Source: Pseudomonas nitroreducens (GTDB lineage: Bacteria > Pseudomonadota > Gammaproteobacteria > Pseudomonadales > Pseudomonadaceae). Taken from it: a stretch of DNA of 64,000 nt. Below are positions 35,087-41,951 of the stretch, in pieces; position 1 is the stretch's first letter, and each line of letters opens with the position of its first letter. The notes under the pieces are model-generated. The model did no database searches. It saw only the letters and a program-made list of their open reading frames with translations, and had not been told where the DNA came from. The stretch covers positions 73,737 to 137,736 of the forward strand of contig NZ_JACHLI010000018.1 in the NCBI RefSeq assembly GCF_014204515.1. The letters are read 5' to 3'. The translations under genes were made by a program, and so were the position numbers.

Positions 35087-35139
35087 GAGGGGTACTACTC
35101 GGAATGAACATTAGCAATATATTGGCGCCTTGACCGAAG

Positions 35140-35159
35140 GTCAATTACTAAGAAATTGC
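35140..35159 (+). promoter_or_regulatory. GTCAATT-N6-AAATTGC element before the RecD2-type gene
   Basis: GTCAATT (35140-35146), 6 bases, AAATTGC (35153-35159), 44 bases before the start. The same half-sites with the same spacing occur before fliE, flhD, the tRNA leader, the 43534 gene and the XRE regulator. Confidence 0.45.
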
Positions 35160-35202
35160 AGATTCTGGTAGACTGCTCTGATTGCAGCGGAACCTGGCCC
35201 CA

Positions 35203-37419
35203 ATGGACAAGATCACCGGAATCGTCGACAGAATCCTCCACCGGAACGATAGAGGATTCATCATCTTCACCATGCTCCCGAACAACTCACGGTTCAGCCT
35301 GACCGTGAAAGGCGAGGATGCTGAGCTGGCCGAAGGTGACGTGGTCGAGGTGGAAGGCACCCTGGAAATGTACAAGGGCGAGAACCAGCTGAAGGCTCGC
35401 TCCATCATCCCCAAGATCCCGACCACCCCGGATGCCCTTCACGGCTTCCTCTGCCGGCTCGAAGGCATCGGCGAGAAGATGGCCGACCGGCTGATCAAGC
35501 ACTTCGGCACCACCCTGATCGAGGTGGCAGAGAAGGAGCCCAAGCGCCTGAGGGAGGTGAACGGTTTTGGCCCGGTCATGTCCAAAAAGCTTCTGGACGG
35601 CCTGCGCGATCAGATTGGTTACCGCAGCATCTTGATCTTCCTCCATGGCCTCGGGATGCCCCGGCGCTTCGTGAAGACCATTTACAAGGCCTACGGCGCC
35701 GATGCCGTTAACAAGATCATGAGCAACCCCTACCAGCTCGTCGACGATGTGGATGGGATTGGTTTCATTACGGCAGACAAGATCGGCGCCCAGGTGGGGA
35801 TTCCCCATAACAGCCCGAAACGCATCGCTTGCGGTGTGCACTACGCCCTGGGCCGCCAATGCGACCAGACCGGCTCTACCGGTATTCCAAGGGGAGAGCT
35901 GGCAGAGGCCGCGTTGGCCCTCCTGGGCAAGTCCAAGCCGGCTGTGTTGCCAGCTGAGGTTGAAGCTGGCATCGACGACATCGTCGAGCGCAGCCGCGCT
36001 GTGTTGATGGACGTCGACGTTGAATATCCTGATGGGCTCATCAAAGAGGAGTCGGTGATCTTCCCGATCCACCTGTACGAGGCCGAGGAGGGGATTGCGC
36101 GAAACATCCGCCGCCTACAGCTGACGACTACGGGCATCACCGGCATCGACTCTCTGCTCGAGGAGTGTATCGATGACGCCCAGGCGAAGATCAATAAAAA
36201 GCTCGATCCCGTACAGCGTCAGGCTGTCAAAATGGCCCTTTCCAATCCGGTGTCGATCATCACCGGGGGCCCTGGCACCGGCAAGACCACCATCGTGACC
36301 ACCTTGCTTCAGTGCCTGCGAGACACTCTGGACTACCAGGACGACGACATTCTGCTCTGTGCTCCTACTGGGAAGGCAGCAAAGCGTATATCCGAGACAT
36401 CCGGGCTACCGGCATACACAATTCACCGGGCCCTTGAATTTGACCCTTCAATTGGAGACTTCACCTTCAACGAAGGGAACTGGTTGCACGCCAAGATCGT
36501 CATCGCGGACGAGTCATCGATGAAGGACACTCAGGTTGCCTACTGGTTGATCCAGGCCGTTGCATCCGGCGCTCGACTTGTACTGGTTGGCGACGTTGAC
36601 CAGTTGGCCTCGGTAGGCCCTGGGAAGGTGCTTTACGACCTGATCAAGTCGGAGACCATCCCGTGCACAAGGCTCAAAGAAATCTACCGCCAGGCCAAGA
36701 ACAGTGCGATCACCCGCATAGCGCACATGATCAATCGCGGTGAAACACCGGACTTCTCTGTCAAAGAGCCTGATTCGGACTTCTGGTTCATCAACCGGCC
36801 TAGCGACGAGTCGATCCTTGAGGAGATCTGCGCGCTGGTGCCTCGCATGGCCAAGTTCTTCGACGTCGACCCGTTTGATGGGGTTCAGGTGATAACCCCT
36901 CAGCGCAAGACTGTGGCTGGTATGTATGCACTGAACCTGGCACTCCAGAAGCAGCAGAACGGTGCGAACCTCAGCCGGGGCGTGAAGGTGAAGCAAGATG
37001 ACATGGATATCGTGCTGGCGCCTGGAGACAAGGTGAGGCATACCAAGAACAACAAGGGCCTTGGGGTCTTCAATGGCGAGACAGGACGGATCGTTGAGGT
37101 CAACACCAAGGAGAAGAAGCTCAAGGTCGACTTTGGCGACAAGGTTGTCGAGTACACATTGGCATTGTTCGACGAGCTTCGTCTGGCCTATGCAATGACG
37201 ATCCATGCCTGTCAGGGCTCTGAGGCCAGTTGTGTCATCATGCCCTGCACCATGTCTCACCGCCGGATGCTGAACAGAAGCCTCTACTACACCGGTATTA
37301 CCAGGGCCAAGCGCGGCTTCGTCGGGGTGGGGGCAATCGGTGCACTGCGCAAGGCTGCAGAGACAACCTGTCTCGACGTGCGCAGAACAGGCCTGCAGCG
37401 GCACCTGAAGGCGGTATAG
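35203..37419 (+). CDS. recD2: RecD2-type ATP-dependent DNA helicase
   Basis: It is 738 residues from ATG 35203. An N-terminal OB-like part (ITGIVDRILHRNDRGFIIF) and helix-hairpin-helix repeats (EGIGEKMADRLI, NGFGPVMSKKLL) precede an SF1B helicase core with Walker A GGPGTGKTT at about residue 354 and DE-S-S Walker B (IVIADESSM). The late motif reads TIHACQGSE (~residue 666), where RecD2 proteins usually have HKSQG. The role is probably replication or repair of the element. It is alone and convergent with the sspB pair. Confidence 0.92.
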   Translation: MDKITGIVDRILHRNDRGFIIFTMLPNNSRFSLTVKGEDAELAEGDVVEVEGTLEMYKGENQLKARSIIPKIPTTPDALHGFLCRLEGIGEKMADRLIKHFGTTLIEVAEKEPKRLREVNGFGPVMSKKLLDGLRDQIGYRSILIFLHGLGMPRRFVKTIYKAYGADAVNKIMSNPYQLVDDVDGIGFITADKIGAQVGIPHNSPKRIACGVHYALGRQCDQTGSTGIPRGELAEAALALLGKSKPAVLPAEVEAGIDDIVERSRAVLMDVDVEYPDGLIKEESVIFPIHLYEAEEGIARNIRRLQLTTTGITGIDSLLEECIDDAQAKINKKLDPVQRQAVKMALSNPVSIITGGPGTGKTTIVTTLLQCLRDTLDYQDDDILLCAPTGKAAKRISETSGLPAYTIHRALEFDPSIGDFTFNEGNWLHAKIVIADESSMKDTQVAYWLIQAVASGARLVLVGDVDQLASVGPGKVLYDLIKSETIPCTRLKEIYRQAKNSAITRIAHMINRGETPDFSVKEPDSDFWFINRPSDESILEEICALVPRMAKFFDVDPFDGVQVITPQRKTVAGMYALNLALQKQQNGANLSRGVKVKQDDMDIVLAPGDKVRHTKNNKGLGVFNGETGRIVEVNTKEKKLKVDFGDKVVEYTLALFDELRLAYAMTIHACQGSEASCVIMPCTMSHRRMLNRSLYYTGITRAKRGFVGVGAIGALRKAAETTCLDVRRTGLQRHLKAV

Positions 37420-37438
37420 GAGGAGGGCAAGCCTCCTC
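37420..37438. terminator. Hairpin between convergent genes
   Basis: GAGGAGG-gcaag-CCTCCTC spans the gap between the helicase gene and the leftward gene ending at 37437. No clear T-run, so termination may be modest in either direction. Confidence 0.5.
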
Positions 37439-37871
37439 AGTAGACGATGCGCTCAACCACCCTGGCAAACGGCTCAGCTTCTGCCGGGTGGCTGTAGAGC
37501 ACCTGGCTGCCGGCGAAGAGCTTGCCGTGCGGATGCAGGGTGACAGCCCACCCGCCATCCGCCCAGACAGAAAGAGACTCGATGGAAACCGCTTTGCGGA
37601 AGTCGACGCTGGTGTCGAAAGCTTGCGGGTACTCCTGGCGATGCAGCTCGTAGAGCAACGAGGTAACGCCCTGGGCGGTTATCTCCGTGAGCGTAGAGAT
37701 GATCTCGTGAAGCTCGATCCCCTTCAGCAACAGCGCCGCCCGTGCCTCCTGGCTGACCTCCATGCCTTTTTCGGCAAGTAGGTGCACTCGGGGAGTGCCT
37801 GGCTGCAGCATCACGGTGTCGATGCAGTTGTAGCCAATGGCAAAAGGTGCGGGGAGGGGAAGGCGTGCCAT
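37437..37871 (-). CDS. Unknown protein coupled to SspB
   Basis: A 144-residue protein whose ATG overlaps the sspB stop (TAATG). Mixed alpha/beta pattern, no membrane segment. No family recognised. The tight coupling to sspB suggests a related task, perhaps a partner or substrate of the adaptor, but this is inference. Confidence 0.65.
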   Translation of the reverse strand: MARLPLPAPFAIGYNCIDTVMLQPGTPRVHLLAEKGMEVSQEARAALLLKGIELHEIISTLTEITAQGVTSLLYELHRQEYPQAFDTSVDFRKAVSIESLSVWADGGWAVTLHPHGKLFAGSQVLYSHPAEAEPFARVVERIVY

Positions 37872-38284
37872 TAGCTACTCCTGACGACGGATAGGTGCGG
37901 CTTTCCGACTGGTCTTCCTTCTGCATCAGCCGGCGCTGCAGGGATGTCGACCTCCCACACAGGGCCGTTGCCGTTCTCGTGCGCGTACAGGGCGATCACT
38001 GCTCCAAATGGCACTTGCACAGCGATTGGCAGACCATCCTGTTCCACTGTGAAGCTGATGCCACCATGGGGGACATCGAGCACCAGATCCTGGATAGCGC
38101 TTGGTGCGATAATCACCGAATTCCTGCCGCTCGAATCGGTAACCAGGTCGCCGCTGCAGCCAGGATAGGCGGCCAGATAGACCAAAACGGGGCTCCACTT
38201 GTTGGCCACGAACCAGTCGTAGCAGCACTTCAGGTAGAAGGGCTTGTAGGGGGTGATAGCCGCGTCGGGCAGGGCTTCTGACAT
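37871..38284 (-). CDS. sspB: ClpXP adaptor SspB
   Basis: SspB (137 residues from ATG 38284) shows the family pattern: PYKPFYLKCCYDWFVANKWSP at the start, LVYLAAYPGC, NSVIIAPSAIQDLVLD, and IAVQVPFGAVIALYAHENG. After a flexible acidic linker it ends in GRPVGKPHLSVVRSS, which resembles the ClpX-binding tail (GRPALRVVK) of known SspB. SspB delivers ssrA-tagged proteins to ClpXP. A copy on accessory DNA could alter host proteolysis. Confidence 0.88.
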   Translation of the reverse strand: MSEALPDAAITPYKPFYLKCCYDWFVANKWSPVLVYLAAYPGCSGDLVTDSSGRNSVIIAPSAIQDLVLDVPHGGISFTVEQDGLPIAVQVPFGAVIALYAHENGNGPVWEVDIPAAPADAEGRPVGKPHLSVVRSS

Positions 38285-38319
38285 CGTGGAGTCCAATTGA
38301 GAGGTAGGGTTCTATGAGG

Positions 38320-38339
38320 CTGAATTTCGCATAAATTGC
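38320..38339 (+). promoter_or_regulatory. TGAATT-N6-AAATTGC element before the tRNA leader
   Basis: TGAATT (38321-38326), 6 bases, AAATTGC (38333-38339). It has the same spacing as five other elements in the window. It lies 31 bases upstream of the leader promoter -35 box, so it could bind a regulator of the tRNA operon or of the divergent sspB pair. Confidence 0.4.
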
Positions 38340-38369
38340 AGGTCGGGAGAAATTATTTTTTCGGGGTTA

Positions 38370-38399
38370 TTGACACCCTGTTTCCCCGGCACCTAAGAT
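38370..38399 (+). promoter_or_regulatory. Sigma-70-type promoter of the tRNA-Ser operon
   Basis: A perfect -35 TTGACA (38370-38375), an 18-base spacer and -10 TAAGAT (38394-38399). Transcription would start near 38406, leaving about 20 bases before the leader peptide ATG. Confidence 0.7.
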
Positions 38400-38425
38400 G
38401 GAGACATCACAGAGGATTTCACGAC

Positions 38426-38479
38426 ATGCGTCTCTCCATACTCTCACTGTTGAGGTCAACACCCAGCTCCAGTAGCTGA
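38426..38479 (+). CDS. Serine-rich leader peptide
   Basis: ATG 38426 to TGA 38477-38479 encodes MRLSILSLLRSTPSSSS, 17 residues with seven Ser, the last four consecutive (AGC TCC AGT AGC). AGAGGA lies 9 bases before the ATG. It is followed by alternative hairpins and a terminator, and then by tRNA-Ser genes. This is the layout of an amino-acid-sensing leader peptide: ribosome stalling at the Ser codons when charged tRNA-Ser is scarce would change RNA folding downstream. Confidence 0.75.
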   Translation: MRLSILSLLRSTPSSSS

Positions 38480-38485
38480 GTATTC

Positions 38486-38555
38486 GCATGTCCACGACCC
38501 GGACGTGCGCCGGGTCTGTAGAACACCACAAACCCGGATAATGTCCGGGTTTTTT
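38486..38555 (+). promoter_or_regulatory. Transcription attenuator ahead of the tRNA-Ser genes
   Basis: Four mutually exclusive helices can be read. Helix A pairs GCATGTCC (38486-38493) with GGACGTGC (38501-38508). Helix B pairs GACCCGG (38496-38502) with CCGGGTC (38510-38516). The antiterminator pairs CCGGGT (38510-38515) with ACCCGG (38532-38537). The terminator pairs 38530-38538 with 38544-38552 (9 bases) and runs into T6. A ribosome finishing the leader covers the left arm of A, so B and the terminator form. A ribosome stalled at the Ser codons frees A, which breaks B and allows the antiterminator. Confidence 0.75.
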
Positions 38556-38562
38556 CGTTTCT

Positions 38563-38654
38563 GGATAGTTGCCCGAGCGGTCGAAGGGGCTCGATTGGAA
38601 ATCGAGTTTTCCCAGAAATGGGGGACGAAGGTTCAAATCCTTCACTATCCGCCA
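38563..38654 (+). tRNA. tRNA-Ser(GGA)
   Basis: A 92-base type II tRNA with acceptor GGATAGT/ACTATCC, anticodon stem CTCGA/TCGAG with loop TTGGAAA (anticodon GGA), long variable arm, T-loop and encoded GCCA. It starts 8 bases after the attenuator terminator. Confidence 0.95.
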
Positions 38655-38725
38655 CCTTTGCTCCACCAGCTCCATCGCTCTTTACACAATATGACGACGT
38701 TGTAAAAAAATTAGCGCAAGATTTC

Positions 38726-38817
38726 GGAAAGTTGGCCGAGTTGGTCGATGGCGCGCCCCTGCTAAGGGCGTATATCCGCAAGGGTATCGGTGGGTTCGAA
38801 TCCCCCACTTTCCGCCA
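38726..38817 (+). tRNA. tRNA-Ser(GCT)
   Basis: Acceptor GGAAAGT/ACTTTCC, anticodon stem CGCCC/GGGCG with loop CTGCTAA (anticodon GCT, reading AGC/AGU), long variable arm, encoded GCCA. Confidence 0.95.
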
Positions 38818-38856
38818 TATTCGACTGGTAGCAGTGGTGGCCAGTCAAACGAGTTC

Positions 38857-38946
38857 GGGTGGGTGTCCGAGTGGCTGAAGGAGCTGGATTCGAAATCCAG
38901 TAGCCCCCTCGGGGGCTCGAGAGTTCGAATCTCTCCCCACCCGCCA
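38857..38946 (+). tRNA. tRNA-Ser(CGA)
   Basis: Acceptor GGGTGGG/CCCACCC, anticodon stem CTGGA/TCCAG with loop TTCGAAA (anticodon CGA), long variable arm, T-stem GAGAG/CTCTC, encoded GCCA. Confidence 0.95.
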
Positions 38947-39239
38947 TTAGTTGTCACGGAGTTGCACTAACTATCGGGGGCAGAGCCCCGAGCGAGAGTC
39001 CCTCGGGCCGAGTGAGATCGGCCATTCACGACACTACTCGCACCTTACCCAGGCGGAGTCTCACATCCGGTAGTTTGGGGCCTGGGGTAGGTGACACTAC
39101 GGAGAGACGTGTAGGTAAGCCGGAGCCGTTATGAAGCTCGTAGCGTGAGCGAGCAAAGAGCCGGCCTTGAATCCGCCCAAGCCCGAAAGGGCAAGGATTG
39201 ATACGATCTGGTGCAGTAGCACGGGGTTGTCAGTAATAC
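38947..39239 (+). other. Structured spacer between tRNA-Ser genes
   Basis: About 290 bases without a gene but full of inverted repeats. CGGGGGC/GCCCCG is near 38975-38991. A long imperfect stem CACCTTACCCAGGC with GCCTGGGGTAGGTG spans about 39040-39095. A nested pair GCCGG/CCGGC enclosing GCTCG/CGAGC lies around 39118-39166, and GCCC-gaaa-GGGC at 39180-39191. It may be processing structures or a non-coding RNA of its own. Confidence 0.45.
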
Positions 39240-39327
39240 GGGTGTTTGTCCGAGTGGTCGATGGAACCGGTCTTGAAAACCGGCAGATGGAAACGTCTCT
39301 AGGGTTCGAATCCCTAAGCACCCGCCA
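39240..39327 (+). tRNA. tRNA-Ser(TGA)
   Basis: Acceptor GGGTGTT/AGCACCC, anticodon stem CCGGT/ACCGG with loop CTTGAAA (anticodon TGA), variable arm, T-stem TAGGG/CCCTA, encoded GCCA. It completes the four-member Ser isoacceptor set. Confidence 0.95.
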
Positions 39328-39335
39328 ACTAAAAC

Positions 39336-39411
39336 GCCACTGTAGCTTAGCTGATAGAGCGCCTGGCTCATAATCGGGGGGTCGTGGGTTTGAGTCCCAC
39401 CAGTGGCACCA
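39336..39411 (+). tRNA. tRNA with CAT anticodon (Met or lysidine-type Ile)
   Basis: A 76-base tRNA with acceptor GCCACTG/CAGTGGC, anticodon loop CTCATAA and encoded ACCA. The anticodon stem CCTGG/TCGGG contains G-U pairs. By eye I cannot separate elongator Met from Ile2, which needs TilS modification; it lacks the initiator features. Confidence 0.9.
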
Positions 39412-39615
39412 AAGTTCGCCCGGCACAATCGGGCAACAATTCTCTTGTAAAAGAGAGTTTTCCCCTGTAAGGTTCCACCCCGCAAGACTCTCACAAGGAT
39501 TCTTGCACCTGATGCACCACCATCAGGCGATGTAGCTCAGAGATACTCTGAGGCTGCATTCGAGAGTCACGTTAGTTGCGTAGACTGTCGAATGCTTCCT
39601 TAAGCAAAGGGTCAT
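39412..39615 (+). other. Spacer with degenerate tRNA-like segments
   Basis: Contains GCCCG/CGGGC near 39418-39434, an anticodon-arm-like TCTCT-TGTAAAA-GAGAG at about 39441-39457, and a GTAGCTCAG D-arm-like string near 39534 followed by ATTCGAGAG. No complete tRNA can be folded. Likely decayed tRNA genes. Confidence 0.35.
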
Positions 39616-39692
39616 GCAGGCATAGCTCAATTGGATAGAGCGCACCCCTCCTAAGGGTGAGGTTGTAGGTTCGAGCCCCACTGCTTGCACCA
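39616..39692 (+). tRNA. tRNA-Arg(CCT)
   Basis: A 77-base tRNA: acceptor GCAGGCA/TGCTTGC, anticodon stem CACCC/GGGTG with loop CTCCTAA (anticodon CCT), T-loop TTCGAGC, encoded ACCA. It reads the rare AGG codon. Confidence 0.95.
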
Positions 39693-40051
39693 AATTGAAG
39701 TGTTGTTGAGCGTGGAATTGGCATAGGCGAATTGATGCACTCGTAGTTGTCCATAGGGCCTCGGCCAAGTGATGGGTAAAGCGGCGAAAGGTGCGAGATA
39801 GACGCTACTAGCCCCAGGAACAACACTTCTACAAACTGCTGTGAAAGGCGCGCCGAAGGGGATTCCCTCCTCATGCCGAAGGCGATAAGCGGCTACACTT
39901 GGTAAGACAGGGAACCGAATACCTAGTTTGACAGTTGTCACTTGCTGTATTGCCGGAAACGTAACCGGCCATTGAATTCAAAGAAGCCCAAAAGAGTGGG
40001 GCGTAAGAAATAGACCACCGGAAGGCTAACGCTGATGAGGTGGAAGATCAT
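39693..40051 (+). other. Structured spacer with a long-range helix
   Basis: About 360 bases without a convincing gene. A perfect 11-base helix GAAGTGTTGTT (39697-39707) / AACAACACTTC (39819-39829) would close a 111-base domain, which implies a folded RNA. Further short stems follow (GCCGGAAACGTAACCGGC region near 39953). Candidate non-coding RNA or processing element. Confidence 0.45.
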
Positions 40052-40127
40052 GCCGGTATAGCTCAGTTGGTAGAGCACCTGACTTGTAATCAGGTGGTCG
40101 CGAGTTCGAGTCCCGCTGCCGGCACCA
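40052..40127 (+). tRNA. tRNA-Thr(TGT)
   Basis: Acceptor GCCGGTA/TGCCGGC, anticodon stem CCTGA/TCAGG with loop CTTGTAA (anticodon TGT), T-loop TTCGAGT, encoded ACCA. Confidence 0.95.
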
Positions 40128-40150
40128 TTTTGATAATGCTTAGGTTGATC

Positions 40151-40417
40151 ATGAAACTAAGCGATAAGGTAAAGATTCAATCGGCTCTGTTTTGCTATTC
40201 CTACGTTTCCCACAGCTTTGCTAGCATGCAAAACCCAAAGTACCGGGGAGAAAAGTTCAGCTGGGAAACATGGCCAAAATGGATTTCTGATGGCGCCGGG
40301 ATTCATGTTTATGTAAACGTTAACTGTCCGGAAAGTGTAAGCCATCTCCTGGAGAAACATGCCAAGGAGACAGCTCTAAAGATTGCATCTGACCTGGTGG
40401 ATTTGATGACCAGGTGA
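40151..40417 (+). CDS. Small unknown protein inside the tRNA array
   Basis: An 88-residue frame from ATG 40151 (Met at 40136 is an alternative), with AGGTTG 5 bases upstream. It contains NPKYRGEKFSWETWPKW and a helical C-terminus. No family recognised. The only convincing protein gene within the array apart from the leader. Confidence 0.5.
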   Translation: MKLSDKVKIQSALFCYSYVSHSFASMQNPKYRGEKFSWETWPKWISDGAGIHVYVNVNCPESVSHLLEKHAKETALKIASDLVDLMTR

Positions 40418-40467
40418 GTGTGGTAAGGGGTCAAGTTAAGAGCAGAATTTGCTTTCGACCCAGCAGT

Positions 40468-40543
40468 GCCGGTGTAGCTCAGTTGGTAGAGCGGTGCTTT
40501 CGTAAAGCAACGGTCGGAGGTTCGAGTCCTCTCTTCGGCACCA
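40468..40543 (+). tRNA. tRNA-Thr(CGT)
   Basis: A 76-base tRNA with anticodon loop TTCGTAA (anticodon CGT), T-stem GGAGG/CCTCT, encoded ACCA. The acceptor GCCGGTG/CTTCGGC has a mismatch and a G-U pair, and the anticodon stem has one mismatch, so it is less regular than its neighbours. Confidence 0.88.
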
Positions 40544-40553
40544 GTTTTTAATT

Positions 40554-40636
40554 GCGGACGTGGCGAAATTGGTATACGCGCGGGTTTTAGGTTCCCGTCT
40601 TTCGGGGTGAGAGTTCGAGTCTCTCCGTCCGCACCA
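40554..40636 (+). tRNA. tRNA-Leu(TAG)
   Basis: A type II tRNA: acceptor GCGGACG/CGTCCGC, D-arm TGGCGAAATTGG, anticodon loop TTTAGGT (anticodon TAG, reading CUN), variable arm CGTCTTTCGGGG, encoded ACCA. The closing base pair of the anticodon stem is T-T. It does not suppress amber codons. Confidence 0.92.
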
Positions 40637-41182
40637 ATCATCGATGTATGATGCCGGTTAAGGCCGCATCTTACACCCGGTGGAACTGGCCTGACGAAAG
40701 TATGGCTAGTGGCAGGATCGGAAGATCCAAGGAAACGACTTCAATACCCTGCGAAGTCCGATCTGATGCCAATTGATCCCTAAGGGGTGGTCTGTGTTGC
40801 AGTCAACATCGGGTACATAGCTGGGCTAGCGAAAACCTCCGATTAGACTGTAACGGTGGAGGGGCCTAAGGGTTCCCGTAGAAGCTTAAAGACCGGGTGC
40901 TTTTAGCTGGTTCAAGTAAACCGCTAAACGAGAACTGAGCAGGCCAGCCTCGTTATCTTGATAGCTGTACCGCCTGACCGCTCGGCTAACCTCGGGCGGG
41001 GTGCTGTAAGGGAAAGATGCCTTATTCACGTCAACTGAGCGGAACAGGGGCGTGTCTGCTGATCCAAGTCCGCCGACCTTCGGGACGGGTACTTCAGGGT
41101 GGTACATGGAACCCAGGCCTTAGTGGCCGATTAGGATGGGGCGACATTCTTCAGCTTGCTGAGTGGGTCGCATCACCTTCTT
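40637..41182 (+). ncRNA. Candidate large structured RNA between tRNA genes
   Basis: About 545 bases with no supported gene but many helices. GGATC-ggaa-GATCC (40715-40728) has a GNRA tetraloop. CCTCCG...CGGTGGAGG lies around 40837-40863. GCGAC (41141-41145) pairs with GTCGC (41167-41171), enclosing CAG-cttg-CTG. The size, GNRA loops and placement among tRNA genes recall the large ornate RNAs GOLLD and ROOL of phages, but I cannot match a consensus by eye. Confidence 0.4.
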
Positions 41183-41259
41183 CGGAGTGTAGCGCAGTCC
41201 GGTAGCGCGCTTGCTTTGGGAGCAAGATGTCGGGAGTTCGAATCTCCCCACTCCGACCA
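41183..41259 (+). tRNA. tRNA-Pro(TGG)
   Basis: A 77-base tRNA: acceptor CGGAGTG/CACTCCG, anticodon stem CTTGC/GCAAG with loop TTTGGGA (anticodon TGG), T-stem GGGAG/CTCCC, encoded ACCA. Confidence 0.95.
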
Positions 41260-41308
41260 TATTCAATGAGCCAAGTCACTGATTTGGCTAGTAAAAGAGA
41301 GTAGTTTT

Positions 41309-41395
41309 GCGGTCATGGTGGAATTGGTAGACACGCTACCTTGAGGTGGTAGTGGCCGAAAGGCCGTGAGAGTTCGAGTCTCTCTGACCGCACCA
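41309..41395 (+). tRNA. tRNA-Leu(GAG)
   Basis: An 87-base type II tRNA: acceptor GCGGTCA/TGACCGC, anticodon stem CTACC/GGTAG with loop TTGAGGT (anticodon GAG), variable arm GGCCGAAAGGCC, encoded ACCA. Confidence 0.95.
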
Positions 41396-41650
41396 GTGTT
41401 GTGACGCCCTCAAAGCGGAAGAAGTGATCGGGCGAGCCCGGCGCGTTGATCCCCTCGGACATCGCCCTGGGAGCCGGCGCCCCTTCCATCGGAGAGTGGG
41501 CTTCAACCCGCAAGTGACTGTCTAGTGCTTAGCATAGTGGCGAGGCATTGAAGCGGAGTCTCCGGGCGCCGTGGAGCCGCACCTGAAATAGCCACCGCGA
41601 TGGCAGTCGCTGCAACATGGCAAGGTAGGGCGGGGTAGCTTGCCACCCCT
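41396..41650 (+). other. Spacer between tRNA-Leu genes
   Basis: About 255 bases without a gene. GC-rich repeats such as GGGCGAGCCCGGCGC and GGGCGCCG suggest folded RNA; no complete tRNA or terminator is visible. Confidence 0.35.
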
Positions 41651-41735
41651 GCGCAGGTGATGGAATCGGTAGACGTGCCGCACTCAAAATGCGGTGGCCT
41701 AGGCCGTGTGGGTTCGAGTCCCACGCTGCGCACCA
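41651..41735 (+). tRNA. tRNA-Leu(CAA)
   Basis: An 85-base type II tRNA: acceptor GCGCAGG/GCTGCGC (last pair mismatched), anticodon stem CCGCA/TGCGG with loop CTCAAAA (anticodon CAA), T-stem GTGGG/CCCAC, encoded ACCA. Confidence 0.93.
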
Positions 41736-41839
41736 TACAAAATCGCGATCTGCTTTCAAAAAGTAGAAGCAAATCGCCACTACAGCGTCGTCAGTTTGCA
41801 TCGAACTTGCTACCATCCGTCTATATCAAAGTGGACAAC

Positions 41840-41924
41840 GCTCTTTAGCCATACTGGTTAGGCGAACCCGGATTACAATCCGCCGCCCCAGTGGCTTGTG
41901 GGCCAAAAGCCCAGAGGAGCTCCA
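41840..41924 (+). other. tRNA-like element with UCCA end
   Basis: GCTCTTT (41840-41846) pairs with GAGGAGC (41914-41920), and TCCA follows. A D-arm-like AGCCATACTGGTTAGGC, an arm CGGA-TTACAA-TCCG, a long variable part and TGGGC-caaaa-GCCCA follow. The U before CCA and the D-arm recall tRNA-Cys, but the anticodon loop has 6 bases and the T-loop lacks TTCGA. Either a degenerate tRNA-Cys or a tRNA mimic. Confidence 0.4.
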
Positions 41925-41951
41925 GGATGGAATCAGCCACCTAGGCGTGGA

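Noticed and set aside
35140..35159. Sigma-54 (-24/-12) promoter reading of the AATTGC elements
   Set aside because: The TTGC half fits the -12 box, but no GG lies 10 bases upstream and the conserved half-site is 5 bases too far.
37871..38284. SspB as the reader of the LDI/LEI C-terminal tag
   Set aside because: Known SspB binds the AANDENY part of the ssrA tag; nothing in the tag family resembles it, so a link would be speculation.
39412..39615. A further tRNA-Thr around the TCTCT-TGTAAAA-GAGAG arm
   Set aside because: No matching acceptor stem, T-arm or CCA end can be placed around it; treated as decayed.
40554..40636. tRNA with TAG anticodon as an amber suppressor explaining the split gene at 32508
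   Set aside because: An anticodon UAG reads CUA leucine codons, not UAG stop codons; amber suppression needs CUA in the anticodon.
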